NCBI GenBank assembly: GCA_965231865.1
Contig: CBDDOJ010000001.1
Coordinates: 1,116,001 to 1,180,000, forward strand
Length of the DNA stretch: 64,000 nt
Direction of reading: 5' to 3'
From: WTGA01 sp965231865
GTDB lineage: Bacteria > Pseudomonadota > Gammaproteobacteria > Arenicellales > Poriferihabitantaceae
This document shows positions 16,137 to 25,055 of the stretch, in pieces; position 1 is the stretch's first letter, and each line of letters begins with the position of its first letter. The notes beneath the pieces are model-generated. The model worked only from the letters and a program-made list of their open reading frames with translations. It was not told the DNA's origin and ran no database searches. Both the position numbers and the translations under genes were made by a program.

Positions 16137-17414
16137 ATGAAAATAGAAACAAAAGCTCTCCATTCAGGATTCAAGCATGATCCTGCTACGAATGCGGTGG
16201 CCGTCCCCATCTACCAGACCTCTTCATACGCATTTAACGATACCCAGCACGGGGCCAATCTTTTTGATTTGAAAGAACTCGGGAATATCTATACCCGAAT
16301 CATGAACCCCACCAGTGATGTGCTCGAAAAACGGGTTGCAGACATGGAGGGAGGCGTTGCAGGTCTGGCACTTTCGTCTGGCCAGGCGGCAACCACCTAT
16401 TCCCTGCTGACCATTGCCGAGGCCGGAGACAATTTCATCAGCCTTTCCACCCTGTATGGCGGAACGTACAACCTGTTTGCCCACACTTTCCCCCAGATGG
16501 GTATTGACTGCCGCTTCATCCATCCTGACAACCTGGACAACATGGGGAGCCTGATTGATGCCAGGACCAAGGCGGTTTATTGTGAATCCATTGGGAACCC
16601 GGCAGGAAATGTCGTGGATCTTGAGAAAGTTGCGGAGATCGCACATGCCCATGGCATACCGGTCATTGTCGACAACACCGTCCCATCGCCCTACCTGTGC
16701 CGTCCCATTGAATGGGGCTGCGACATTGTCGTTCATTCATTAACCAAGTACATTGGTGGACACGGAACGATTATCGGCGGGCTGATCGTGGATTCCAACA
16801 ACTTCGACTGGGTAGCCAATGCAGATCGTTTCAAACGCCTGAATGAGCCCGACGTGTCCTATCACGGAGTCGTCTACACCGAAACAGGCCTGCCACCCTA
16901 TATTCTTCGCGCCCGTGTCGTGCCGTTGAGGAACATCGGTGCCGCACCCGCTCCCTGGAACTCCTTTCTCGCGTTGCAGGGACTGGAAACCCTGGCACTG
17001 CGTATGGACAGGATCTGTGACAATACCCTGGCGGTAGCGAAGCACCTGAGCGATCACCCCGGGGTAGAATGGGTGAGGTATGCAGGCCTTGATGACAGCC
17101 CGGAAAAGGCACGGCTTGACAAATACTCCAGCGGCAAGGCTTCGGGTGTCATGAGCTTCGGCATCAAGGGCGGTGTAGAAGCGGGTGTCAAGTTTATTGA
17201 CGCCTTGCAACTGATCCTCCGACTGGTCAATGTCGGGGACGCGAAGTCTCTTGCCTGCCATCCGGCCTCCACCACTCACCGGCAATTGTCGGAAGACGAA
17301 CTCGCCCTGTCTGGGGTCTCTCCGGAACTGGTGCGCCTTTCCATCGGCATTGAGAATGTGGAAGACCTGATTGAGGATATTGACCAGGCGATGGCTGCCG
17401 CCGCCGCCGCGTAG
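16137..17414 (+). CDS. O-acetylhomoserine aminocarboxypropyltransferase/sulfhydrylase-type PLP enzyme
   Basis: A 425-residue protein from the ATG at 16137, preceded by CCAGGAA; a longer open frame upstream crosses the promoter and is rejected. It has the Cys/Met-metabolism PLP fold: YTRIMNPTSDVLEKRVA near the N-terminus, the PLP lysine in HSLTKYIGGHG (about residue 203) and VGDAKSLACHPASTTH near the C-terminus, which is typical of MetY rather than MetB. It makes homocysteine from O-acetylhomoserine and sulfide, or methionine from methanethiol. A good intrinsic terminator follows, so it is monocistronic. Linkage to a sulfur-releasing pathway further along is suggestive only. Confidence 0.9.
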   Translation: MKIETKALHSGFKHDPATNAVAVPIYQTSSYAFNDTQHGANLFDLKELGNIYTRIMNPTSDVLEKRVADMEGGVAGLALSSGQAATTYSLLTIAEAGDNFISLSTLYGGTYNLFAHTFPQMGIDCRFIHPDNLDNMGSLIDARTKAVYCESIGNPAGNVVDLEKVAEIAHAHGIPVIVDNTVPSPYLCRPIEWGCDIVVHSLTKYIGGHGTIIGGLIVDSNNFDWVANADRFKRLNEPDVSYHGVVYTETGLPPYILRARVVPLRNIGAAPAPWNSFLALQGLETLALRMDRICDNTLAVAKHLSDHPGVEWVRYAGLDDSPEKARLDKYSSGKASGVMSFGIKGGVEAGVKFIDALQLILRLVNVGDAKSLACHPASTTHRQLSEDELALSGVSPELVRLSIGIENVEDLIEDIDQAMAAAAAA

Positions 17415-17435
17415 CATCCAACCCCGTTGTTGATC

Positions 17436-17474
17436 CGGCTGGTCCCGGTTGTACCGGGACCAGCCGATTTTTTT
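17436..17474 (+). terminator. Rho-independent terminator
   Basis: A GC-rich stem, CGGCTGGTCCCGGT pairing with ACCGGGACCAGCCG around a short TGT loop, is followed by seven T residues at 17468-17474. It lies 22 bp after the stop of the PLP enzyme gene. Confidence 0.92.
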
Positions 17475-17583
17475 CAATACACTGTAGGCTGCCTGCAAAC
17501 CGCAACCGTGAATCCTGTTCACTGCCGGGTGCAGGCTTCCCGGCGCGACGGCAGGCGTGGCCGGAACAACCCGGTAAGGGCTT

Positions 17584-17943
17584 ATGACCATCTGGGTCCA
17601 CCTGGTCGCGGCACTGCTGGCACTTGGACTGGGAATCGCGAACCTCGCACTCACCAAGGGGACTCCCCGCCACCGGGCCATGGGCTGGCTCTGGATTGCC
17701 GCCATGCTGTTCGTGACGCTGTCGTCTTTCGGCATCCGGGAATTGAACGATGGAGAATTCAGCTGGATACACGGGCTCACCGTCTGGACCCTGTTCAGCC
17801 TGTTTGCCGCGTTGTACTCGATACGCCGGTCATGGATCCGGGTTCATGCCGGCCTTATGATCGGAACCATGACGGGAGCCATCATTGCCGGGGCATTTGC
17901 CCTGGTACCGGGCCGGTTCATCAGCACCGTGCTCGGCTACTGA
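17584..17943 (+). CDS. DUF2306-like small membrane protein
   Basis: A 119-residue protein with four hydrophobic segments (about residues 4-23, 33-50, 64-80 and 90-110) and the H-R-x-x-G-W pattern (TPRHRAMGWLWI) plus SWIHGLTVWTLF typical of DUF2306 inner-membrane proteins. Conserved histidines suggest haem or metal contact, but function is unknown. It stands alone behind the terminator of the PLP enzyme gene and is convergent with the Baeyer-Villiger-type gene, whose stop is 7 bp away. Confidence 0.75.
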   Translation: MTIWVHLVAALLALGLGIANLALTKGTPRHRAMGWLWIAAMLFVTLSSFGIRELNDGEFSWIHGLTVWTLFSLFAALYSIRRSWIRVHAGLMIGTMTGAIIAGAFALVPGRFISTVLGY

Positions 17944-17950
17944 ATCCCGG

Positions 17951-19627
17951 CTACGCAAATACAAATCCCTCATATCCCTTTTCCACCACCGAATCACAGA
18001 TGTCGCTATAGGCTTTGAACCCTTTCACGTACGGCAGGAACACCCGGGGTTTTCCGGGAACATTGGCCCCCATGTACCAGGAATTGGCCCGGGGATACAG
18101 CGTCCTGCCCGCCGCCTGGTTGACATGGTCCGTCCAGGCCCGCTCGGCATCCGGGGAGGCTTCGATGACCTGATGGCCAGCCTGCTGCATGAACCCAATG
18201 CAGTCCGATATCCATTCCACATGCTGCTCCAGGGCGAGCATCATGTTGCACAGTACGGAAGGGCTTCCCGGCCCGTTAATCATGAACAAATTCGGGAAAT
18301 TCGCCACCATGAGCCCCAGGTACGTCGAGGCCCCATCCTGCCATTTGTCACACAACCGTTCATTGTCCCGACCCCTGACGTTGATTTTAGCCAGCGCACC
18401 GGTCATGGCATCAAACCCGGTGGCCAGCACCAGGGTGTCCAACTCATACTCCATTCCCCTGGTGACAATGCCCCGGGCCGTGACTTCTTCAATGGGGGTT
18501 CTCTTCAAATCCACCAGCTCAACATTGTCCCGGTTGTAGGTCTCATAGTAGCCGGTATCCACGCACAACCGCTTGGTTCCGAACGGATGGTCCGTGGGAC
18601 ACAGCTTTTCGGCCACCTCCGGGTCCACCACTGTCCTTCGAATCTTGTTTCGGACAAACTCCGCCGCAATTTCATTGGCCCGGATATCATATCCGGCATC
18701 CGTAAAGGCATACTGGTAATGGAATCCACCCTGGTCCCAACTGCGCTGCAGTCCCTTTTCCCGATCTTTCGGGGAGGCCTGTAACAGCTTCATGCCCTCT
18801 TCTTCAGAAAAATCTCCGGAGAAAGTGTTCCTGGCCCGATTCCGAAGTGCTGCATACTGATCCTTGCACCACCGGTCCTTTTCTTCGCTGAGGGGTCCAT
18901 TCCAGGCCGGAATACTGAAATTGGGGGTTCTCTGAAAGACCGTCAGTCTGGCGGACTGTTCCGCGAGGATGGGAATGCTCTGTACTGCAGAGGACCCGGT
19001 GCCGATCACGCCAACATGGTCATGGCTGAAATTCGGTGTTTCGGCGGGCCAGTTTGCGGTGTGCAGCCGCCTTCCCTGAAACCGGTCAATCCCGGGGATA
19101 TCCGGAGACTTGGGCACCGACAGACAACCGGTTGCCATAATGCATATCCCCGCCACATAGTGCGCCCCTGAATCGGTACCAATATGCCAGGCATGGTCTT
19201 TTGGGGCATAGCGGGCCTCGACAATCCGTGTTTCAAACACAATGTCCGGGTACAGGGAGAACCGCCTGGCCACAAATTGTGCGTAACGCAGGATATCCGA
19301 CTGCACCGCATACCGGTGGGGCCACCTCCATTCCTGCTGCAGGGACTCATCAAATGAATAGGAATAGGCCAGGCTTTCCACGTCACAACGGGCACCGGGG
19401 TAACGGTTCCAGTACCAGGTGCCCCCCACATCGGAACCCGCTTCGATCACCAGGACCCGGAGATTCAACTGTTTCAGCCTGTGCAGCATGTATAGGCCCG
19501 AAAACCCCGCTCCTGCCACGATGGCATCGTAGGTGTTTTCGTGCACGGGGCCCTTCGATGGTTTCCCTGCCACAGTCACCCTGGCCAGTCCTGGCAGTGC
19601 CGGGTTGCTGTGGTCAGCATCATTCAA
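17951..19627 (-). CDS. Baeyer-Villiger-type flavin monooxygenase
   Basis: About 558 residues. The FAD site is GAGFSGLYML, the NADPH site is VIGTGSSAVQ, and between them is the Baeyer-Villiger fingerprint FxGxxxHxxxW (FQGRRLHTANWP), which separates these enzymes from plain N-hydroxylating monooxygenases. They insert one oxygen from O2 next to a ketone carbonyl, or oxidise N or S. The start is uncertain: a TTG at 19627 overlaps the upstream stop by 8 nt and best fits the operon's coupling; an in-frame GTG further in is the alternative. It is the last gene of the six-gene operon. Physiological substrate unknown. Confidence 0.87.
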   Translation of the reverse strand: MNDADHSNPALPGLARVTVAGKPSKGPVHENTYDAIVAGAGFSGLYMLHRLKQLNLRVLVIEAGSDVGGTWYWNRYPGARCDVESLAYSYSFDESLQQEWRWPHRYAVQSDILRYAQFVARRFSLYPDIVFETRIVEARYAPKDHAWHIGTDSGAHYVAGICIMATGCLSVPKSPDIPGIDRFQGRRLHTANWPAETPNFSHDHVGVIGTGSSAVQSIPILAEQSARLTVFQRTPNFSIPAWNGPLSEEKDRWCKDQYAALRNRARNTFSGDFSEEEGMKLLQASPKDREKGLQRSWDQGGFHYQYAFTDAGYDIRANEIAAEFVRNKIRRTVVDPEVAEKLCPTDHPFGTKRLCVDTGYYETYNRDNVELVDLKRTPIEEVTARGIVTRGMEYELDTLVLATGFDAMTGALAKINVRGRDNERLCDKWQDGASTYLGLMVANFPNLFMINGPGSPSVLCNMMLALEQHVEWISDCIGFMQQAGHQVIEASPDAERAWTDHVNQAAGRTLYPRANSWYMGANVPGKPRVFLPYVKGFKAYSDICDSVVEKGYEGFVFA

Positions 19628-21200
19628 CCCGCGGTTTCGAAGGCTCCGCGGGGGAGCTGGGCCGCGTTTGGCGACTTCGCACCAAACCCGGACCCTTCCT
19701 GTCTTTTGAATGCAAGGCGGCGGACGCCCCCGCCCGACGGCCAAATACCGACCCCGACATCAGCCCGGTCCCGCCAGGATAATTGAAATAGAACAGGCCG
19801 CCGACCAGTTCTCCGGCTGCGTACAGTCCGTTGATGGGACACAAATCCGTATTCAGCACATTGCCCTTGGGATTGATTCGCAGCCCTCCGAACGTAAACG
19901 TCACCCCGCAAGTCACCGCATACGCTTCAAATGGCCCGGTGTCGAGGGTGTTGGCCCAATTGGATTTTGGAATATCCAGCCCTTCGGTACAACGGCCATC
20001 CCTGATATTGGGGTTGAATGCAATCTCCTGTCTCACGGCATTGTTGTATTCCCGAATGGTGGCGAGCACATTTTCGCCATTGACGCCGTCGAGTTTCCCG
20101 GCCAGTTCCTCCAGTGTCGGCGCGCTCACCCTGGTGACTTCCTGGATCCGGTATTCATCGCGAAGCAAATGCGTGACTTTCCGGTCGAATATCTGCCAGG
20201 CGAACTGCCCGGGCTGGTCCAGAATCACTCCCCCGTATTTTGCGTAGGTATAGTTGCGGAAATCAGCCCCCTCGTCCACAAAACGCCGACCCTGTGCGTT
20301 CACCATGATGGAAAACGGATAGGAATGTTTCTGAAATCCATCGCCGACCCCAAGATCCCCGAATTCCGGGGCATTTCGGTCCCAGCCCACCGCGTGACAC
20401 CCGGACCAGTGGCCGTACGGTGCAGCATCAATCTCCAGCGCCATCCCGATTCCGTCGCCGGTATTGAATCGTGACCCGCGGACCCGCGCCAGGTCCCAGC
20501 CCGGCCCCAGATACCTGGCCCGCCACGCATGGTTTGCTTCAAACCCGCCGGCTGCCAGGACAACACTGTTCGCATGGATCTCCCGGGTGACCCCCCCCGA
20601 CCGGACCCTGGCACCCACCACCCCCGTATCATCGGTGAGCAATGACATTGCCCGTGCACCGTAAACAATCCGGATACCGGCTTTCTTCCCGGCCCGGATC
20701 AACCCGTCCACCAACCCGGGGCCCCCTCCCCATGTTTCCACGGTGAGACCCCCCCAGAATTTGAATTTTCCATCGATCTCAAATGCCTGCCTGCCCCAGA
20801 TCGGCAGAAACCGGATGCCTTTTGATTTCATCCACAACAGGGTGTCCCGGCTGTCCCGGACCAACACCTCCACCAGGTCGGGATCACACCGGTACCGGGT
20901 CACCCGCCCCATGTCGTCAAAAAACTCGGCTTCCGTATAACAGCCAAAATCGGCCCTGGCCACCTCTTCATCGGTGAGGTCCGGCATCAGTGCACGCAGG
21001 TCATTCACCCCGTCATACACGCAACGGAATGCGCCGGCGGTAAACCGGCTGTTGCCTCCGGACTCTTCTTCACCGGCCCGTTCAAGCACAAGGGTATCCA
21101 CCTCCTGCTCTTTCGCTGACAGCGCCGCACACAACGCGGCATTTCCGCCGCCGATAATCAGGACATCGGTTCGGGACGGCAGGGTACCGGATGCTTTCAC
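19620..21200 (-). CDS. TcuA-like FAD-dependent dehydrogenase (fumarate reductase/tricarballylate dehydrogenase family)
   Basis: A 526-residue flavoprotein. It starts with the FAD loop DVLIIGGGNAALCAALSA and ends with the second FAD segment GLYAAGELVGGLFYFNYPGG; ESGGNSRFTAGAFR is typical of TcuA. TcuA oxidises tricarballylate to cis-aconitate, passing electrons to TcuB; no tcuB or tcuC is present, so another acid or an unrelated CH-CH substrate is likely. The start is a GTG at 21200 that overlaps the stop of the small upstream gene as GTGA. The C-terminus beyond about residue 500 is Arg/Pro-rich and unlike the family core, and it overlaps the start of the next gene. Confidence 0.82.
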   Translation of the reverse strand: MKASGTLPSRTDVLIIGGGNAALCAALSAKEQEVDTLVLERAGEEESGGNSRFTAGAFRCVYDGVNDLRALMPDLTDEEVARADFGCYTEAEFFDDMGRVTRYRCDPDLVEVLVRDSRDTLLWMKSKGIRFLPIWGRQAFEIDGKFKFWGGLTVETWGGGPGLVDGLIRAGKKAGIRIVYGARAMSLLTDDTGVVGARVRSGGVTREIHANSVVLAAGGFEANHAWRARYLGPGWDLARVRGSRFNTGDGIGMALEIDAAPYGHWSGCHAVGWDRNAPEFGDLGVGDGFQKHSYPFSIMVNAQGRRFVDEGADFRNYTYAKYGGVILDQPGQFAWQIFDRKVTHLLRDEYRIQEVTRVSAPTLEELAGKLDGVNGENVLATIREYNNAVRQEIAFNPNIRDGRCTEGLDIPKSNWANTLDTGPFEAYAVTCGVTFTFGGLRINPKGNVLNTDLCPINGLYAAGELVGGLFYFNYPGGTGLMSGSVFGRRAGASAALHSKDRKGPGLVRSRQTRPSSPAEPSKPRVE

Positions 21201-21400
21201 TGCCTGGGACCCACGGTTTGTTCAGGTGATTTCTGCCCGCAGTTCTGCATGGCAACCATTCCTGCTGCCGTCCCTCCAATCCGGCCTCCCGGCACCGGAA
21301 TCCACGGTGCCACCGGACACTTCACTGCGCAGGCCTTCAGTTCTGCCGGCCGGGGGTTCTGATCCCGCAATACGGGCTGTAAAGTGTCCGCAGCCGGCAT
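21197..21400 (-). CDS. Small Cys-containing protein inside the six-gene operon
   Basis: A 67-residue frame that I do not recognise. It is supported by its joints: its ATG overlaps the upstream stop as TGATG, and its own TGA overlaps the GTG start of the next gene as GTGA. It fills exactly the only gap in an otherwise fully overlapping operon. The protein has Cys at KACAVKCP and NCGQ, a Gly/Pro-rich middle (PWIPVPGGRIGG), no signal peptide and no membrane segment. It may be a small electron-transfer, metal-binding or assembly factor, or simply a leader that carries ribosomes across. Function unassigned. Confidence 0.6.
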   Translation of the reverse strand: MPAADTLQPVLRDQNPRPAELKACAVKCPVAPWIPVPGGRIGGTAAGMVAMQNCGQKSPEQTVGPRQ

Positions 21401-23109
21401 CAGGAATTCCCATCCGGGGGGTTGAACAGGTCTTTGCGGAGCGTACTCAAGGCGTCGGGGTCAATTTTAACGTGAATCACGGCAGGTTCATTCTTCGCCA
21501 TCGCCTGTTCAAGGGCCCCACGGACTTCACCAGGCCGGGCAGCGGTATACCCGGCTGCGCCGCACAACTGTGCAATCCGGTCATAGGCGGGGCTGTCTAT
21601 TTCGGCCCCCAGTGTCCGGCCCCCAAAAAATTCATTCTGGTACGCTTTTTCGGCACCCCATGCCCCATTGTCCAGAATCACTGCGACCACCGGCAACCGG
21701 TAGCGCACTGCGGTGGTGATTTCACTCACGGTAAACCCGAATCCACCGTCCCCCATGATGGAAATGACCGGTCTGTGTGGTGCCGCCACGCTGGCGCCAA
21801 TCGCTGCCGCATAACCAAATCCGACCAGTCCGAAATCCAGGGGTGTAATGAGACCGGGGGTCCGGTAGTGGGCCAGGCGGTCCGCTGCCTGCAGGCATGC
21901 ATTGCCGGTGTCCAGAGTGACCAAGGCCTCTTCGGGCAATGATTCACGTATTTCGGCGAGTGCCCGTTTCGGGTCCAGTGGCACCGTATCGATCTCCGCT
22001 TCCCCCCGACGCTCATTCACCAGCCCGGCCCAATCACGCTGGAACCGGTCCCGCCAATCCCGGTAGCGGCAGCGAAGACGTCTTCCGGCATCGATTCTTT
22101 CCTGCAATGCGTTCACCGCAGCCAGTGCATCGCACTGAATCCCGTGCACAACCGGAAAGTACCGGCCGATGGCACTTGCCTCCACATCAATCTGTACGAT
22201 ATCGGCATGGGGGGAGATGTAATCATGGCTGTGAAAAGTTGAGTTGAACGCCAGTCTTGAACCGATGACAATGAGCAGGTCTGCATTTCGCGTCAGTTGA
22301 CTGGCCACCCGGTTGCCGCGTGGTCCGCCCTGGCCGGCAAACAGGGGATGCCCGTAGGGCATGATGTCGGCATGTCCGGTGGAAGCGACAACGGGAATTT
22401 GAAGGGAATCCGCCAGACGGCACAACGCACGTCCCCCATTGGCCCACTTCAGGCCGCCGCCTGCAATCATAACCGGTGCCCGGGCCGCTTCCACTGCACC
22501 GATGATCCGGTCAAGGTCTGCGTCTGTTGGCTGCCCGGGGCGGGCAGGCTGTACCGCCCCGGTTCCGGGGAGGTCAACCCTTGCGGCAAAAATATCTCTC
22601 GGCACATGCAGCACCACCGGACCGCGCCGACCACTCATCGCCAATCGAAACGCATCCCGGAGCATGCCGACCAGCCGCCCGGGATCGTTGACCATCAGTG
22701 AGCGTTTGCAAATGGGCGCAAACAATGCCACCTGGTCCACTTCCTGAAACGTATCCTTGCCAAGATCACAACGGCTGATTGCTCCGGCGATGACCACCAC
22801 CGGAGAATACGCAAGCGATGCCTCGGCCACGGCGGTTGCGAGGTTCACCACCCCCGGTCCCGCCTGTGCGCCAAGCACCACCCCCGGCCCACCGGTGGTC
22901 CGTGCATACGCATCCGCCATATGCCCCGCCGCCCGCTCATCCCGGGCCCCGATGTATTGAATCTGCCCGCCCTGGTGCATGGCATCGTAGAGTTCCAGCA
23001 TCGACCCGCCGAGCAGGCCGAATACGGATGTAATCCCCTGGTTGCAGAGCACACGGTATGCCGCTTCGCCCCCGGTGATGGTTTCCCTTTTCATGTGTGT
23101 AATGTTCAA
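21400..23109 (-). CDS. ThDP-dependent enzyme, acetolactate synthase superfamily, Xsc-like
   Basis: About 569 residues with three ThDP-enzyme domains: the N-terminal Pyr domain with the cofactor Glu (ARDERAAGHMADAYAR), a central domain, and the C-terminal PP domain with the GDG motif (IMGDGGFGF) and LDNGAWGAEK. The WGAEK segment and the C-terminal end recall sulfoacetaldehyde acetyltransferase (Xsc) more than acetolactate synthase, from memory and without an alignment. Xsc converts sulfoacetaldehyde plus phosphate into acetyl phosphate and sulfite. The TTG start at 23109 overlaps the upstream stop as TTGA; an ATG at 23094 is the alternative but has no ribosome binding site. It could instead be an oxalyl-CoA or benzoylformate decarboxylase-like enzyme. 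Confidence 0.75.
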   Translation of the reverse strand: MNITHMKRETITGGEAAYRVLCNQGITSVFGLLGGSMLELYDAMHQGGQIQYIGARDERAAGHMADAYARTTGGPGVVLGAQAGPGVVNLATAVAEASLAYSPVVVIAGAISRCDLGKDTFQEVDQVALFAPICKRSLMVNDPGRLVGMLRDAFRLAMSGRRGPVVLHVPRDIFAARVDLPGTGAVQPARPGQPTDADLDRIIGAVEAARAPVMIAGGGLKWANGGRALCRLADSLQIPVVASTGHADIMPYGHPLFAGQGGPRGNRVASQLTRNADLLIVIGSRLAFNSTFHSHDYISPHADIVQIDVEASAIGRYFPVVHGIQCDALAAVNALQERIDAGRRLRCRYRDWRDRFQRDWAGLVNERRGEAEIDTVPLDPKRALAEIRESLPEEALVTLDTGNACLQAADRLAHYRTPGLITPLDFGLVGFGYAAAIGASVAAPHRPVISIMGDGGFGFTVSEITTAVRYRLPVVAVILDNGAWGAEKAYQNEFFGGRTLGAEIDSPAYDRIAQLCGAAGYTAARPGEVRGALEQAMAKNEPAVIHVKIDPDALSTLRKDLFNPPDGNS

Positions 23110-25055
23110 ATACTCCAGGCGGTAGTGAGCCCTTCATACACCGCTTCTTCGGCAGTGCGGGGCACAACGCAATCTCCAATGCTGTAAACGGCCATGCCCC
23201 GGTTTTCGATGTGCTGGCTCAAATTGTCCAACGCGGCATGCCCGAGAGACAGCACCACGGTTTCAATATCCTCCCTGACCACCGGGTCATCTGTCAATGT
23301 ATCCTGAAAAAAAACCGTGTCGCCGTCGACCCCGTACAGCCTGGCATGCGTTGAAATCCTGACCCCGAGCTTTTTGACCCTGCGGACATAATGGTTTCGG
23401 GTATAGGTCTGCAGGGTCTCACCAGCCATGGCAGCATTGGTTGCCAGTTCCACCACGCTGCCTTCTGCCGCCAGTTTCTCGGCCAATCCCAGTCCAATCC
23501 AGTCCGCACGCCAGTCGGCGATGACCACCGTTGAACCCACCCTGGCATTTCCCGCCAGGATGTCCCATGCGGTCACGGCATGGGCGGAATGAATCCCTTC
23601 GATATCCGGCACATACGGCACGGCACCGGTGGCAAGAATAACCGAATCCGGCGCCATATCCCGGATCATTTCCGGGGTCACCATGGATTTCAGGACCACG
23701 TTCACGCCCGCCTGCCTGGCCTCACGCTCCAGGTTGTCAATGATCCCGCCAAACTCTTCCCGTCCAGGCAATTTCATTGCCAGCCTGGCCTGGCCTCCCA
23801 GGCAATCCTCCTTTTCGTGGAGCCGGACATCATGCCCCCGTGCCGCCGCAATGGCCGCCGCCTTCAATCCTCCGGGCCCCCCACCCACGACCAGCACCCT
23901 TTTCGGCGAACCCGTGATCGGCAATTCCCCGAATTCGGTTTCCCGACCGGACTCGGGATGCTGGATGCACGAAATACCAAGCCCCTGGTGGGCACGGCCG
24001 ATACACGATTGATTGCAACCAATACACGCACGGATGATATCCGGCACCCCCTTTCGTGCCTTGTTCGCCATGTCGGCATCACAGATCATGGCCCGGGTCA
24101 TTCCGCACAAGTCCGCCTGCCCCTGCACAATCAGCTGCTCCGCAACCTGGGGCTGGTTGATCCGGCCGGTCACTATCACGGGAATATCGACCGCCTTGCG
24201 GACCGTTTCCGATTGGGATGCCACATAGGCGATGGGCAGTCCCATGGGCGGAACGATGTGCACGGAAGCCCCCAGGCTGGCTGAGGTACCCGCGACGACA
24301 CTGATGTAGTCGAGTTCCGTGGACATGGACCGGCACAGATCCACCACTTCCTCCAGCGGCAGTCCGTCATCCACCATCTCCGAACCCGATATTCGCATGC
24401 CCAGCGCCAACCCGGGTGCCGATTTCCGGATCTCGGAAATGATTCTCCGGAGAAATTGACGCCGGCCCTGGACATCCCCCCCATATTCGTCCTGCCGGAG
24501 ATTGGTCCGCGGGTTCAGGAACTGTGCGGGCAGATAGCCATGGCTGGCAACGATCTCGAAGCCGTCAAAGCCGGCCTCCGCCAAGTTGGAAGCCGCCACC
24601 CCATGTCCTGCAATGATCTCTTCGATCAACGCGGCGGGCAGGGGTTTCGGCATGATGTGAAACCGTTCATTCGGCACGGCTGAAGGTGCCCACGCAACGG
24701 GGAGCATGCCGCTGTAGGCAGAAAGAATCTCTCTTCCGGGGTGAAACAGCTGGGCAAACATTTTGCTGCCGTAGCGTTTGCAGGTCTCTGTCAGGGTCCG
24801 GTACGCCGGGATGGCTTCCCGGGAATCCGCCCGTAACAGCTGGCTGGAAAAGCCGGCCGTCTCATGGGTGGCAATGATTTCCGTAATGATCAGGCCTGCC
24901 CCCCCTTTCGCCCGGGCTTCGTGATAGGCCACCAGGCGGTCATCCGGGGTTACATCGGACAGGTAGGTATGGTGACCCGTGGACACGATGCGATTGGGGA
25001 TGACACAATTCCCAATCCTGATTTCAGAAAAAAGATGGGGAAACGGCGGCTGCAT
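23106..25055 (-). CDS. TMADH/2,4-dienoyl-CoA reductase-type NADH:flavin oxidoreductase
   Basis: A 649-residue protein of the trimethylamine dehydrogenase/OYE class: an FMN TIM barrel (about residues 1-370), a 4Fe-4S binding segment CIGCNQSC...GISC (about 345-365), and C-terminal FAD and NAD(P) Rossmann domains (VVGGGPGGLKAAA). In this family are trimethylamine and dimethylamine dehydrogenases, N-methylproline demethylases and dienoyl-CoA reductases. Its position directly after an MttB-type gene, with a TGATG joint, favours oxidative N-demethylation or C-N cleavage of a methylated amine. A paralogue with the same layout lies about 6 kb away. The exact amine is not determined. Confidence 0.88.
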   Translation of the reverse strand: MQPPFPHLFSEIRIGNCVIPNRIVSTGHHTYLSDVTPDDRLVAYHEARAKGGAGLIITEIIATHETAGFSSQLLRADSREAIPAYRTLTETCKRYGSKMFAQLFHPGREILSAYSGMLPVAWAPSAVPNERFHIMPKPLPAALIEEIIAGHGVAASNLAEAGFDGFEIVASHGYLPAQFLNPRTNLRQDEYGGDVQGRRQFLRRIISEIRKSAPGLALGMRISGSEMVDDGLPLEEVVDLCRSMSTELDYISVVAGTSASLGASVHIVPPMGLPIAYVASQSETVRKAVDIPVIVTGRINQPQVAEQLIVQGQADLCGMTRAMICDADMANKARKGVPDIIRACIGCNQSCIGRAHQGLGISCIQHPESGRETEFGELPITGSPKRVLVVGGGPGGLKAAAIAAARGHDVRLHEKEDCLGGQARLAMKLPGREEFGGIIDNLEREARQAGVNVVLKSMVTPEMIRDMAPDSVILATGAVPYVPDIEGIHSAHAVTAWDILAGNARVGSTVVIADWRADWIGLGLAEKLAAEGSVVELATNAAMAGETLQTYTRNHYVRRVKKLGVRISTHARLYGVDGDTVFFQDTLTDDPVVREDIETVVLSLGHAALDNLSQHIENRGMAVYSIGDCVVPRTAEEAVYEGLTTAWSI

